Notes: generated from the sequence alone by a model not told the origin. DNA of 64,000 nt from Pararge aegeria (GCF_905163445.1 NC_053201.1:13402001-13466000), one strand, 5' to 3'. Counted from the stretch's first letter, positions 50,275-61,334 are shown. Translations and numbers: made by a program.

Positions 50275-50590
50275 AAACTTTTTGTGATAGAGCTCGTCCG
50301 GGAAAGTTCTACCGCTATGATTATATCTGCTGCTAAGCAGCATTTCTGCTGCCAAGCAGCATTGCTATGTTCCGGTCTGAATGGCGTGGTTGCCGCTGTA
50401 ATTTCAGACACACGAGGCTAAACACCTACGCCTCAGGTTGATGGACACAATGCGACTCTTTGCAGGACGTTTCTATTGCGTTTCCTGCCACGCATAATTT
50501 GAGTACCTTCAAGGCAAGAGTGCTTTTCCTAGGCAAGAGGGCTTTTTCTAGGCAAGCGTGCTCCTACCTTAACCTAATTATTGCTTTCTA
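50275..50590 (+). mobile_element. Family D element ending in a LINE-like 3' tail
   Basis: TTTTTGTGATAGAGCTCGTC, CTGCTGCTAAGCAGCATTTC (GCAGCA segment locally duplicated), GAATGGCGTGGTTGCCGCTG and ACACCTACGCCTCAGGTTGA, then TTTCCTGCCACGCATAATTT, GAGTACCTTCAAGGCAAGAG and CTAGGCAAGCGTGCTCC. Same composite layout as 14695-15072. Confidence 0.55.
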
Positions 50591-50591
50591 A

Positions 50592-50955
50592 AGGTGGGGT
50601 CCCACGGCCCGTGTTGTCACAGGCCAGGCCGGACCGTGGGACGCCTGTGGATGCCTGTGCGGCTGATTACTTTTCACGCCGTGCCGTTCCCAAGGTGTGT
50701 GTCAGCCTGTACCGGCCTCAACTCGAATATTAAATCGTTCGTCCAGTCCATCATGTGCGTGTACCGCCGCAGGTAAAATGAATGAGTTAGAACCGACGCA
50801 GACGCGCCCGCACAGGCCACGGCAGGCACCGTCGCGCCGCGCCGCGCCTTTGAACTTACCGACTCCCGACGGGCGACCACAGGCTTCATCGGGCGCGACG
50901 GTTCCCATGGCCTGTCGGTCTGGCCTGTCATAACACGGGCCGTGGGACCCCACCT
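50592..50955. mobile_element. PIF/Harbinger-like GC-rich MITE
   Basis: 364 bp. Begins AGGTGGGGTCCCACGGCCCG and ends with its exact complement, CGGGCCGTGGGACCCCACCT; imperfect homology of the arms continues for about 50 bp. TAA flanks both sides (50589-50591 and 50956-50958), the TWA-type 3-bp duplication expected of PIF/Harbinger. Open frames within it arise from GC-richness and lack family features. Sharply CpG-rich against its background. Confidence 0.8.
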
Positions 50956-50958
50956 TAA

Positions 50959-51777
50959 CGGGCATGATTGTCGTCAATATTAAAATATAAAAATTATGGA
51001 ACGTCAACAAAAAGTTTTTACATTTTTTCGGTATACCCTCATTCTAAACGGTAATTTGAATAAGTAACGATTTTGTAGCATTAATTGTGAATCTTAACTA
51101 CACTCTATCCGTTAGACTAACCAAGAAAAAAATTGTCAACGGCTGGGTGTAAGGAAAAGTTCTTCACCTTATCTTTAAATTAAGACCTAGATGTATAAAT
51201 AAATAAGCGCTGACCTATCATTAATATAAAAAAAAAACGTGTCCCTTGTATACCCAGCAGAGTGTTGCGATGTTTCCATAGGCACTTAGGTTTAGGTTTG
51301 CACTCACCATCAGCGCCATCTATTTGATGCATCAATTACACCCGGCTTGATCTGAGAATCGAATCCAGGACATCGTGATCTCTAGTTGAGTATGCTAAAC
51401 AGCAGATTATAAACAATGAAGTAATGCAAGGTACGGCATATGGGCCCGGTAATGCGGTGATAAAGTTTAATTTTACCGCGCGTTTACGGTTGGTTTTAAA
51501 TTTCAGCCAGTCAGTTAACGGCTTCCGCTGGTAACGTTACCAAATCCCGTTATCTGTTTAGATGTTGGATATTTTTTTATCTATTATCTGATCTAATTCC
51601 AATCTCTATGTACCTATGTAACAATCAATATAATCTTAAAGCTATTTGATAAACAGTTATACTGAAATAGAAACTATTTACGTACTGAATTGTCACCAAA
51701 TATGTTGTATATTATATCATAATAACTACTGTTGTAAAATTACCTTTATTTGTCCCCTTTGAGGAAAAAATTTTATA
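50959..51777. other. No supported gene
   Basis: Unique AT-rich sequence with a SINE-D fragment at about 51340-51405 (CACCCGGCTTGATCTGAGAA, GACATCGTGATCTCTAGTTG). Confidence 0.45.
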
Positions 51778-52125
51778 CTAATATATAAAGCTGAATAGTT
51801 TGTTTGTTTGTTGGTTGAACGCCATGATCAAAGGAACTACTGATCCGATTTGAAAAAATATATCAGTGTTGGATAGCCCATTTATCGCAGATAGGCTATA
51901 TATTTAGGCTTATATATTCTTTTTTTTACTATTTTATATCGGTATTCTTTTTCTTCGAGTGCTTTCGCTGCGTGCGCTTCGTAAACGGTTCGGTGCGCTG
52001 AGTTTCGATAAAATCATTTATCGCAAAGTTGTTCTCCTTTAAAACTTCTAAAAAAAGTCCGCGACAGCATATGTCTATCTTTTAAGGTTGACTTACACGC
52101 GGACGCAGTCGCGAGGGACCGTTAG
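51778..52125 (+). mobile_element. HEL-3 Helitron-like element
   Basis: Starts ACTAATATATAAAGCTGAAT and AGTTTGTTTGTTTGTTGGTT, with CTACTGATCCGATTTGAAAA and GCGTGCGCTTCGTAAACGG inside, and ends GTCGCGAGGGACCG plus TTAG. The reversed copy at 62163-62525 ends GGACCGCTAG. Non-coding. Confidence 0.55.
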
Positions 52126-52657
52126 TGATAAATATAAGCAACATTGTACCTTATCTTATAATTCATTTGTATTTGCATTCTTTTGTTTTGTTTTTTTACA
52201 ATAAAAGTGTATTCATTTATCTAAATTTAAGAAATAAATCAATCTAATTGCTTAACTTGTTATAATGCAATTTAAAACTTGTATTGTTAAATGGGTTTAT
52301 TGATACCCATACAAATCAGACCGCCAGCATTCAAAATACGTATACGAACTATTTAAGTTATTTGACGTCAGCTTAGATACTCGCCCTTCGTCTAGATAGT
52401 AACCCTACCCGCTTTTTTATCTTCCTTTTTGATCCATCAATGACCGCAATTACTAAATTCAAAATGGCGGCATCCAGGCGCCATTATAGTATTTAGTAGG
52501 ATAGTAGTTTTCATTACTACATTCTCGTCTTTTTATCTATAGATAACATTCCGAGTTGGAGTACCTAACTAACTAGTAGCTATAGTATTGAAAGTGCCAA
52601 GTTCTTACCGTCATCCTGGTTACCTTCACACGAGGCCGTCGTTTAGTGCTTCCCGAA
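52126..52657. other. Unique sequence; may hold the leader of the next exon
   Basis: No repeat copy. The last 150 bp are less AT-rich and lead directly into the ATG at 52658. A TCATTA initiator-like hexamer at 52511 has an AGATAA-type near-DPE one base out of place, so I do not call a promoter. Confidence 0.35.
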
Positions 52658-52705
52658 ATGCCTACTCTTATCGTTGAGAGGTTGCTGGCCAAGTTGCACT
52701 GGATC
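52658..52705 (+). CDS. Candidate alternative first coding exon 4 (phase 0)
   Basis: ATG (G at -3) opens 16 codons, MPTLIVERLLAKLHWI, ending at ATC|GTGAGT, a consensus-grade donor at 52706. Phase 0, like the other candidate first exons. The peptide is amphipathic and could be membrane- or partner-binding, but nothing specific is recognisable. The surrounding DNA is unique, not repeat. Consistent with another alternative start of the gene that continues at 63992. Confidence 0.45.
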
Positions 52706-53099
52706 GTGAGTACCTACATATATCTGCATAAATACTCTCGTCGTTACAAATAAACGTTGCGTAACGTCGGAACAGATACGCAATTTTTTATTACCACTTC
52801 AAGTTACAGCACCTTTTAGAAAGTAGAAAAGCACTGCGTAGTTATTCCGACGCTATGCCTATGTTTATTTGTAAGGTCAAATATCTGTGATGTCTGTGTG
52901 GTGGATTTTTTTACTATTAAAAATATCTTATGGTACGACTACCATTTTCCTTCTCAGGAAATTTTGCATTTGGACTCGATATTAATTTATTGATGATTGA
53001 GGACTTTAAAATGTTACGGATGTGCCTATAGCTGTTTACGTGATACTTAGTACTAGCCGCATTACTTAAAAAAACCAGTAGGCACTGTATAAGTATTTT
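52706..53099. other. No supported feature (intron-like)
   Basis: Follows the donor at 52706; AT-rich, no repeat copy recognised. Confidence 0.4.
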
Positions 53100-53275
53100 G
53101 GAAGTTATCTCTAACTTATTTAAGTTATGTGCGTTTTAAGTAATTAAAGTATGTGAGGGAAAACAATATTAGAAAACCTGCATGCCTGAGAGTGCTCCAT
53201 ATTGTTCCAAGGCGTGTGAAGGCCGAGTGGGTTAACGTGGTGGAGTACGGCCTAAACCCTTCTCTACCCTTCGAC
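53100..53275 (+). mobile_element. SINE-C, 3' two-thirds
   Basis: TCTAACTTATTTAAGTTATG, AAAACCTGCATGCCTGAGAG, AGGCGTGTGAAGGCCGA, GTGGTGGAGTACGGCCTAAA and CCCTTCTCT in SINE-C order. Confidence 0.65.
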
Positions 53276-53329
53276 TACCCTCTACAGCAAACACAAACTC
53301 TGCTTCACAGCGTGATTATGGGCTAAGAA

Positions 53330-53600
53330 GTGCGAAACGAAGATGCGAAGCGCTTCGTACGCGTCCGCGGTATATCGACCACGTAGGGATGCAGATCCTT
53401 ACGGTGCCTCTCGGTTCGATGGTAAAAAGGCGAGGGGGGAACTAGATCGAATAGTTCTTGAGCACCCTCTCCCTATAAAATACCGAAAGGCAGGCAACCT
53501 TGCGATGATGTTCGAAACTCTGAAGTTTTTTATCGGCTAGGTCACCGATGAGCCTTCTAGCACGGCGATCTACCAAATCCAAGGCATCAAGCTGATACTT
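53330..53600 (-). pseudogene. LINE ORF2 C-terminal fragment
   Basis: On the minus strand, with frame breaks, DLVDRRARRLIGD-like, a KVACLSVFYRE-like stretch, a PRTRT and RTKRFASS block, the last matching 44851-45064 exactly (CGGACGCGTACGAAGCGCTT). This is the region before the WNxLP motif in Jockey/R1-like ORF2. A family H scrap (GAAGAGGCCTTTAGTCCAG) lies at 53608-53626, followed by RTE-like remnants to about 53850. Confidence 0.55.
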
Positions 53601-53889
53601 CCGTTAGAAGAGGCCTTTAGTCCAGTCATCATCATCGTTTCAGCCTGTGGACGTCTACTGCTCAACATTTCCGGCATTTCCCAATTAGCGCCACCACACC
53701 CGGTCCTCATTCTTCCTCGACCACCTGCCCCCGACCCCGTCACTCTCTTTGTAGTGGAATTAAACGGACGCCAGAGCCTGGTTCGTCAATCGCCTCAAAT
53801 CGCCAATGATAAGGTCGCCTTTTGCTTTAAATTTTTTTTAAGTATGTTTGTAATTTCTCCTATATTACACAATAAAGATGTTTAAATAA

Positions 53890-54035
53890 AAATAAATTCT
53901 TATAATATACAGTTTGACACCCAGACACTGAAATCCATTCATGTTCATCACACAAACATTTTTCCAATTGAATCGAACCCACGGCCTTGTAGGCGAAAAG
54001 CAGGGTCACTGCCCACTGCGCCACTCGGCTGTCAA
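53890..54035 (-). mobile_element. SINE-A, 5' part
   Basis: Minus strand: head GACAGCCGAGTGGCGCAGTG, GGCAGTGACCCTGCTTTTCG, B-box GGGTTCGATTC and the CAGTGTCTGGGTGTCAAACT block; the 3' half is missing. From 54036 to 54547 nothing else is supported. Confidence 0.7.
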
Positions 54036-54547
54036 ATGATGATAATTTAATACGAAATATCCTGCGTACATCGATGTAATTCATAGACATTGACAAAAAT
54101 TTCTCAACAAATTACGATATTGATTGCAAATGATTTCCAAATGCAACTAACTAGTTCATTTAATTGTACCGACTACAAATCTTAATCGTAATAACTTGTA
54201 ATTATTATTTTGCGGTTATAAAGGTAACATGTAATCCGAACAGTTAGCAGTAATAAAATATTACCGGTCCACTTTCGTAATCGTTGATTTAATCGTTAGA
54301 GTTGTTAAAAATAACGAGTTTTTATTAGGTATACACAATTTAGATAGTCAGTTATAGGTTTGTGATAGCTTTTGTTTTGATAAGTATGATAATATATTTG
54401 TTGATTCATTCATTGAGTAGGTATTTAATGCACACGTTTGTCCAAGATTCACCAAGCCGGGGATTTTTGGTTCAAGACTTTTCCGCGTTGGTGTATGTAT
54501 TCAGGAGGGCCAGAAAACATGTGGATGTGGTGTGGCACCATGTGGTG

Positions 54548-54680
54548 GAAAAATTCATTTATTTAAAGTAGGCCTAATATATGAGCACTTTTGAAACGTC
54601 AAGTATGCCAGTTTGTAGTGACTCTACTTTGGCCGGCGATGTGTGTATTGTCATAGTATATTTATTATTATTATTATTTA
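54548..54680. repeat. LINE 3' end fused to a SINE-A tail
   Basis: 54548-54635 is a minus-strand GAAACGTCAAG-family LINE end (CACTTTTGAAACGTCAAGTA, GTTTGTAGTGACTCTAC). It joins directly to a plus-strand SINE-A tail, GGCGATGTGTGTATTGTCAT, AGTATATTTATT, with no remaining SINE body. Confidence 0.55.
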
Positions 54681-54809
54681 TTATATGGTAATAAGTATTG
54701 ACGCTCCTTGTAGTAGAGGGTATATGCTCTAGAAAACTTTTGCCTAAAAGACGACTTATGTGGGACATTAATAGGCTAAAGAGTATAGTGAGACATCGAT
54801 AAGATATAT

Positions 54810-55230
54810 ACAACGTGAAATTAAAACCGAAATATTACTTCACAGGCTTCAGAGGTACATTATCTATTAACGGTCTCTGATACTTTTCTGTTAAACCGAA
54901 ACGCTAATGGTTTTTGAGTAAACCACTGCCATTGTTTTTACTGAAAGAAATCAGATACAGACATAACATCACATGCGTAATTAAAATCGACTGTTTGTGT
55001 TACTGCACTTTATTAGGTACGCGCCGCGTTGCGAAGGTAGGTACTATGCGCGTGTCGGTCTTTTATCTTCATTAGGGTTGTTGTAAGTAATCAATTAGAA
55101 AATTTGAATTAGTTTATATGGAAAAAACAAATATGCTTCTTCTAAATAATATTTTTACTGGCGATTCCTTATGAAGTTTATTTATTCTATTCTACTCTAT
55201 CTATTTACTATTACCCTTCAACAATATTTC
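54810..55230 (+). repeat. Family K repeat, copy 4
   Basis: AAAACCGAAATATTACTTCA, GAGTAAACCACTGCCATTGT, ACTGAAAGAAATCAGATACA, GACATAACATCACATGCGTA, GTGTCGGTCTTTTATCTTCA and GCGATTCCTTATGAAGTTTA. It shows the uninterrupted LTR target and the unduplicated form of the 40598 palindrome. Confidence 0.8.
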
Positions 55231-55895
55231 ATAAACCCGTTGTAAATATATATATTATATATACAGAATCTGGACCCCCCCGACTTTCGTCATCGTCAGC
55301 ATTCGTCAGATGAAACATTAAAATTACAAACATCCTGAATTCCCGCTACGTTATGAATCATTGCAACTTTACATGTACCTTCTGCTCGGTTACAATTCGA
55401 TACGTAACAAAACAAACATACAAAATGCATTCAATCTAAAGATTAATAACAAAGCTTAGGACTTTGTTAATTGCTAATTTCTAGAACTGCCTTATATCAC
55501 CATCTTTGTCATCATCGTTGAAGTCTTGAAGTCTATGTTAGATGATACAAACATCGTCTAGAAATTATTTTCTCCGTTGAATGTGCAGACCAATTCGTGG
55601 GCTTCAATTTTGTCCACATTTGCTACAGCAAAAACTGAGGATCACTGACCCGCCTTCCCGCTCTCCTTAGTCCAAGAACATCGAAACTTGGTGTATCTCT
55701 CCATATACTCCTGACGATCGCGGACTTTTCCCAATCTTTGTGATCAATGTGAAAGTCAACCATACCTCTATTGGTGCACACTCATAGAAGATTCTCACTC
55801 ATTAGTTATCTAGAATCTACCTGTAACTCTAGGTAGATTCATCATTATCATATTCAACATGCGAACTGCACGCTTCTAAGTATTACGTATCTCAC
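55231..55895. other. No supported gene; 10-bp hairpin
   Basis: Unique sequence with a perfect inverted repeat GAATCTACCT / AGGTAGATTC at 55813-55840 around an 8-nt loop. Confidence 0.45.
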
Positions 55896-56021
55896 GACAG
55901 GCTAGCGACAAGCGTAAATCACTTCACTCATCTCGTCAAACGTCACTTTTGCATACAAACAAAATCAAAGGTGACGTTTGACAGCAAAATTTCCAAGATT
56001 TACGCCTGTCATTAGCCTGTC
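55896..56021. mobile_element. Palindromic MITE-like element
   Basis: Outer arms GACAGGCTAGCGACAAGCGT and, reversed, ACGCCTGTCATTAGCCTGTC; inner arms TCAAACGTCACTTTTG and CAAAGGTGACGTTTGA. Total 126 bp. Almost the whole element folds on itself. No coding and no clear target duplication. Confidence 0.6.
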
Positions 56022-56032
56022 TTACAGAAAGG

Positions 56033-56240
56033 CTTAGTGGCCAAGTATGCGGATAGACTTCACACGCCTTTAAGAACATTATTTAGGTTTCCTCACGAAG
56101 TTTTCCTTCATCGTTGAAGCAAATAATATTTAATTGCTAATTTTTAGAGTCGCAAATAGCTCCGAAAGTTAGAGACGCGTCCGGGATATAGAACTCTGTC
56201 CCCAAGGTAGACCGAAGAGCTAACTCCTAATCTGACACCT
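56033..56240 (-). mobile_element. SINE-C
   Basis: Minus strand from a decayed head (GACAGAGTTCTATATCCCGG) through AAACTTCGTGAGGAAACCTA and AAGGCGTGTGAAGTCTATCC. Confidence 0.6.
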
Positions 56241-56515
56241 ATGTACAGCTTGTAAACAATACAAATAAATAATCAACATAATTAGTTTGTACCTACATGG
56301 TCGGCAGCGCAAAGCGACGCCATATTTGGCAAACAATGCTGCTAGCGCCGTATACGCGGTCATCGCGTCAGCTGGACGTTAGCCAGAAGCCATGATTTTG
56401 TCGCGTCCCTCTAACATGTGACGTCAACTGATGATCAGAAGGTTAGTCCAAGTTGTAAACGATGGCGATAGTGTTACAATCGAGTTTATTTTGTTTATAA
56501 ATTACTACTACTAAT

Positions 56516-56680
56516 ATATAACTAATACTATAAATGCGAAAGTTTGTAAGGATGGGTGGATGTTTGTTACTCTTTCAAGCAAAACTATTGATTAACAAAA
56601 TAGGCATTTTTATCCCGGAAAAATGTGCAATTCCGTCGGTATTTATGAAAAAACAGAAGGACTTTCTTTGGTGTAAATTA
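56516..56680 (+). repeat. HEL-1 5' fragment
   Basis: ACTAATACTATAAATGCGAA, AGTTTGTAAGGATGGGTGGA and TTTTTATCCCGGAAAAATGT; the 3' end is absent. From 56681 to 57308 I see no supported gene. Confidence 0.5.
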
Positions 56681-57308
56681 GAACTAAGTAGATAGAATCT
56701 GTTTTTACAAATAAAACAAGAATTTAATAAACATATTAAATCGCTCCGAATCTAGGTTATCTGCAGCAGACGTTCCTTAGTCTTTCTACAATATATCCTT
56801 CACAAGGTATACAAACTATTTCGCAGATTAATTGTGAGAAGTGTGGTGAAGGAATGGTATTCCGTTTGTAAAAATAAACTTTGGAGTTGATAAACAGCCA
56901 TAAAATCTATAAGCAAAAATAGTTAATGTGGTAATACATTTTAAACTTTATTATAAACATCAAGATTTGATGGACATTTTAATGAATTTGACATTGGATG
57001 CCGCTCAATTCTCAAGAGTCAGTGATTACCTCTTTGAGCATTCGTATCTCAGTGTCTTGAGTCCAGGACGTCTAGAAAGAGGTCAGTCGCTCCATTTGCG
57101 CCAATTGTATATATTAATATGACCCCGACCTTATCGTGGGTTGTCGTTTAGTTTTAAGTGCGAATTTATTGATCCAGCCATTTAGCATGTTTGATCTTGG
57201 CCTTCAAAATGTTTGCGTGGTGGAAAATATCTTTGAAAGATAAATATTTATTCTACTTGTTAAATTTAACTAGTATTGATTTTAAATCATAATAATAACA
57301 TATTTTTA

Positions 57309-57932
57309 GATTTCAGTTCTTTATTCATATATTAAATATTGTGTGTTATTTAACCCTAAAACTCCCTCTTACCTAAAGGAGAAATTTAATTTTCTTGGAG
57401 TGCAGTCAGATATACGTTCTTGTCGTACGCTGACTTTGAGCATGCCGTTTCATAAAACTAAGTTTTATAAGTATTCATTCATTGTTCAAGCTACTGAACT
57501 GTGGAATGCACTCCCAATAAGCATACGACAGTCAAGGTCACTAGACATATTCAAAATTGCTGTTAAAGCCCATTAACTTGAAAAGACGACATTGATTCAC
57601 TCTTACTCATATTTAAGTATGTTTTAGTATATATTAGTTTATTATTTTTTATATTTATTATTATTAATATTTTATGGGTGTAATCTTGATAAGTATTAGT
57701 GTGTAATTGTTCGTAAGTATGTATATGATAATAATACACCCCACCAATCGGTTTCCCTTGGTTTTCCTAATCCTAAGGTTGCCTGGAAGAGATCGCTACT
57801 AAGCGATAAGGCCGCCCTTTGTATCCTACTTTTTAAGTTTATTTTTGTTGTGTCCATTGTTTTTTTTTTTTTACTATTTGTGGTTTACAAATAAAGTGTA
57901 TAAATAAATAAAAATAAATAAATAAATAAATA
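57309..57932 (+). pseudogene. Jockey/CR1-type LINE, ORF2 C-terminus and full 3' UTR
   Basis: Codes for a C-terminal piece including YLKEKFNFLGVQSDIRSCRT, then FYKYSFIVQATELWNALPIS and SRSLDIFKIAVKAH before TAA at about 57576; ELWNALP and the IFK helix are typical of these LINE ends. The 3' UTR carries GGAAGAGATCGCTACTAAGC, GATAAGGCCGCC, AATAAAGTGTATAAATAAAT and an (AAAT)n tail. 5'-truncated, so dead, but the retained frame is open. Same 3' UTR at 5075-5200 and 26525-26670. Confidence 0.75.
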
Positions 57933-58980
57933 TTCTTGTCTTATCATAAACTCCTAATTCATTATGGTTTTTTTTTTTTACTTTGCCCCTGCCGAATTCT
58001 CACTCTTTAGATATAAGAGACCAACGCTTGACTTGAATCACATCGTGATGTTCAATGATGATGCTAAGAGTATATTGCGCTTAAGATGCTTTTATAAATA
58101 CAGGTTTGATGAAAAGAATATGTCCACAACGCGGTGTTTTGCCGATTTTTTTCCAGCGGCTTCCAAAAACACGCTTAATTTTGTCAGTCCATCTCATAGT
58201 TGTATGCTGATTTTATTACGTGAATAAGCCTAGCAACTTTTAATTCAAACTTCAATTCCAAATTAGTTTTTTCAAGTAAGGTTACTGAAAAATAAGATTG
58301 GTGTATTGCAGACTCAGGGGATTTAAGTATTACATAACTAATTACCCGTATCAGTTTTCAATTATTGCATATCTTAATATTAAATGCATATAAATAAAAA
58401 TTGTTTTATATGCATTTTAAATTCATATTTTTTTTTATTTCCTCCAAGTGTAGGTAAAAATACTAATATAAATTATAAAACCCGTATCAGTCTTAACGCA
58501 GAATCCAACCGGAACGCTAAATCGTTTGACGATACGTACGTCTTGGCCTCTAGAGTGGAAATAATGGCCGACCCACAATACCAGATATGAGTGCTTGAGT
58601 GCTTTGGGATTTCTGGAATTGTGAATGTGTGTTTCAGAACCATAATACTTATTTTAAAGACGTCGTGACTCCACTTTGTTATATAAAGGAAAATGAAGCA
58701 AAAATATAACATTTCTTGTGCGATTGTAGTCAGCCCATTGAGCTAATTTAAGAATTATACTAGTTTCACTTAAAATCCCACAATCCTTGAGTAATAAAGT
58801 GCGGACACCTTCTGGTATGTCCTTAATCGAGCTAGATTTCTCCTCTTCCTCGCCATTCGCTTTTCACCGGATTCAGCCACGTCAAACCGCCCGCCTAAGC
58901 TTCTAACTCGGGCCACAAACCGCCGGAAACGGGGCTGTTCATAGTCTCTGATTGTCATTGTAATTTTCGCATTACGCCCG
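57933..58980. other. No supported gene
   Basis: Unique AT-rich sequence, then a less AT-rich, CpG-containing stretch (about 58790-59030) that could be promoter-proximal. A 62-codon minus-strand frame at 58770-58958 (RRFVARVRSLGGRFDV) has coding-like composition but no supporting signals. Confidence 0.35.
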
Positions 58981-59330
58981 CAATGGTGACTGTATCAGTT
59001 GACAGTTCACTGTAGAACGCGTCGCGCTTTCGTTTATATCTAACGTAATTTTTTAAATACAAGAAAAACGCAAATTCTTCAAAAAAACTTTTACCAAATT
59101 CCAAATTTTGACTGTTTTAAATATTTTTCGAACGGTGATTAATTATTTTTTATAGTTTTGACAATTTTAATCGTTATTTTTTTTAATTTGTGTTGTAATA
59201 AACAGACAATTAGGATGTATAAGTATTTAGTATATGGCGTGATTTTTATATAAGTGTTTGTATTAAAACGATGAATGTAGTTTTTTGTATGTGATAGTTT
59301 TGATTTGTGTTACGTGGTGATATCGTTAAA

Positions 59331-59366
59331 ATGGTTGTATGGTACATCACTGATTGGAAAATTGAG
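59331..59366 (+). CDS. Candidate alternative first coding exon 5 (phase 0)
   Basis: ATG with A at -3 and G at +4 opens MVVWYITDWKIE, ending GAG|GTAAAT, a good donor at 59367, phase 0. The upstream ~300 bp are unique, and TCAGTT (58995-59000) and TTCACT (59006-59011) near its start are initiator-like, though without a perfectly placed DPE. It is the candidate closest to the acceptor at 63991, about 4.6 kb away. No recognisable domain. Confidence 0.45.
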
Positions 59367-59487
59367 GTAAATATTATTGATTATATTTGTCAAAAATTAA
59401 ATAAATAACGTTACCGACAACTTATTATTATAATACCCATACAGACAGACAACCAAAATATTTTTTTTTTGTTTTCCTCCATCGTAA

Positions 59488-59620
59488 GCCTTATTAGCGA
59501 ACGAGGCATGACGTCGGAAGAGATATGCAATGTTTTGTTTTTGTTGTTGACAGCAGCTTCCAAACATCTGCGTGAAAATTTCTGAAAATTCCGACGACAT
59601 GCCACGTTTATTAATAAGGC
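59488..59620. mobile_element. Palindromic MITE-like element
   Basis: Left arm GCCTTATTAGCGAACGAGGC plus ATGACGTCGGAA; right arm, reversed, GCCTTATTAATAAACGTGGC plus ATGTCGTCGGAA. 133 bp, imperfect long inverted repeat, non-coding. It lies in the presumed intron about 120 bp after the donor at 59367. Open minus-strand frames here are artefacts of the element. Confidence 0.6.
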
Positions 59621-59799
59621 CGCCTTAAGACAGCCAACAAATAAAAATGCATTTTTTTTATGTCGGTCTGGCTGACATGAAAGACTGTCGTTCCCCCGAT
59701 TTGTCTCATCGCGGGGCAGGGCTTCCGTGCTCATTTAACCCGATGAAGTGATGAAGTTCCGTATCGTAGCCTGTAACGTATGCAATTTTATCTCAATCG

Positions 59800-60250
59800 T
59801 CCGCCGGCTCTCGGCCTATATTGTATGCCTTGGACGGGGTCTTCTTATAAACAAAACCCGTCTATCAGCGTAATTTCTCCGGCCACTGTAATATAAATAG
59901 CCTGTAACAGCCCACTGCTGGACTAAAGGCCTCTCCCAACGGGAAGCGTTGCCCATAATTACCAAACTGGGCAGACGGGTCGGTGTTCGCAGTAGATGGT
60001 AGTAGTAGCACAGGGGACTCTGCTCCACGCTCTCTGTTATATACTCTTGGGCGCCTGGTACAGTTGTCACCACACCTGCAGGAAGGGCAGGGTTGGTGAC
60101 AACTGTTTTCTCTGCCGTACACCACACGGCGATCTTAACCGTCCACAGGCTCTCTGCTTATATTGTATGCCTTGGACTGGGTTAAATGCTCTTGCTACTT
60201 GTGTCATCAATAAAAAGCCTGTAACAGTCCACTGCTGGACAGATCACGAC
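59800..60250 (-). repeat. Family H repeats, two joined copies
   Basis: Minus strand. AGGCCTTTAGTCCAGCAGTG and GGGCTGTTACAGGC lie near 59920, a CAGTTGTCACCACACCTGCA region near 60065, and a second TCCAGCAGTGGACTGTTACA near 60230. An internal stem CAGTTGTCACCA...TGGTGACAACTG recurs at 60836-60870. Confidence 0.5.
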
Positions 60251-60435
60251 TTTTAACAATATTAACAATAATCATTTATTCAGGCTAAAAATAATGGATA
60301 CGATAATTACATGAATGCCCTAACCTCTACGGAAGGAAAAACTTTGTTACACAGTGTAGGTCCTTCCAGTAGTTACAAAGGGTGCTTATTTATTTTAAAC
60401 CTATGTTTTATGAAATCTACATATTATAACAATTT

Positions 60436-60702
60436 GACGGCTGACTGGCGCAGTGAGCAGCGACCCTGCTTTCTGAGTCCAAGGCCGTGGGTTCGATTCC
60501 CACAACTGGAAAATGTTTGTGTGATGAGCATTAAGTGTTTTTCAGTGTCTGGGTGTTTATATGTATTTTCTAAGTATTTATGTATATATAATTCATAAAA
60601 ATATTCATCAGTCATCTTAGTACCCATAACACAAGCTACGCTTACTTTGGGGCTAGGTGGCGATGTGTGTATTGTCGTAGTATATTTATTTATTTATTTA
60701 TG
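60436..60702 (+). mobile_element. SINE-A, full length
   Basis: Head GACGGCTGACTGGCGCAGTG, B-box GGGTTCGATTCCC, complete body and (ATTT)n tail. Among the least diverged copies in the window. Confidence 0.85.
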
Positions 60703-60719
60703 TAGAATAAATTATGTAG

Positions 60720-60990
60720 GGCTGTATGGGTGCGTGTGTGTTTGTGAGTGTGCATGTGTGTGAGTGTGTGTGTGTAAGTGTTTGGCAGACTAGCGCGCGC
60801 TCTCTGTTATATACAGTCTCTGTCGTACAGTTGTCACCACACCTGCGGAAATGGCAGGTTTGGTGACAACTCTATTCTCGGCGATCTTAACCGTCCACAG
60901 GCTCTCGGCTTATTAATCTATGACTACAACTGGGTTTTCTTAAATACACAACCCGTCCATCAGCGTGCATGCTCCTGACACTGTGTGAAT
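60720..60990. repeat. (GT)n-rich tract and family H fragment
   Basis: 60728-60782 is a GTGTGTG/GTGAGTGT microsatellite. 60795-60990 shares CGCTCTCTGTTATATAC, AGTTGTCACCACACCTGC, GGTGACAACT and GATCTTAACCGTCCACAGGC with the family H sequence at 59860-60180. Confidence 0.5.
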
Positions 60991-61123
60991 AAAAAATATT
61001 AACTTGCAGATTTAATTTTTATCGCAACGACATTTTATTCTCACTATCTGAGAGATTTCAGTTTGACTTAAGTCATCTGTTTGATGTGACGCAAACGAAG
61101 ACCACTTCAATTTTCCACTACAA

Positions 61124-61334
61124 ATAATAATAAATAAATATACTACGACAACACACACAGCGCCATCTAGCCCCAAAATAATCGTAGCTTGTGTTATGGG
61201 TACTAAGATGACTGATGAATATTTTTATTGGTAATATACCTAAATACTTATTTTATATAGATAAACATCCAGACACTGAAAAACATTTTCCAGTTGTGGG
61301 AATCGAACCTGCACACTGCGCCAGTCGGCCGTCA
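61124..61334 (-). mobile_element. SINE-A with internal deletion in the head
   Basis: Minus strand: GACGGCCGACTGGCGCAGTG runs directly into AGGTTCGATTCCC, so about 35 bp between the A-box and B-box regions are missing. Body and tail complete. Confidence 0.75.

Noticed and set aside
50594..51010. Protein-coding gene in the GC-rich block (several overlapping frames on both strands)
   Set aside because: All frames fall within the inverted-repeat MITE and its edges, overlap one another on both strands, and are explained by low stop frequency in GC-rich DNA.
59411..59734. 107-codon minus-strand frame as a gene
   Set aside because: Spans the palindromic MITE at 59488-59620 and a poly(A/T) run; no homology recognised.
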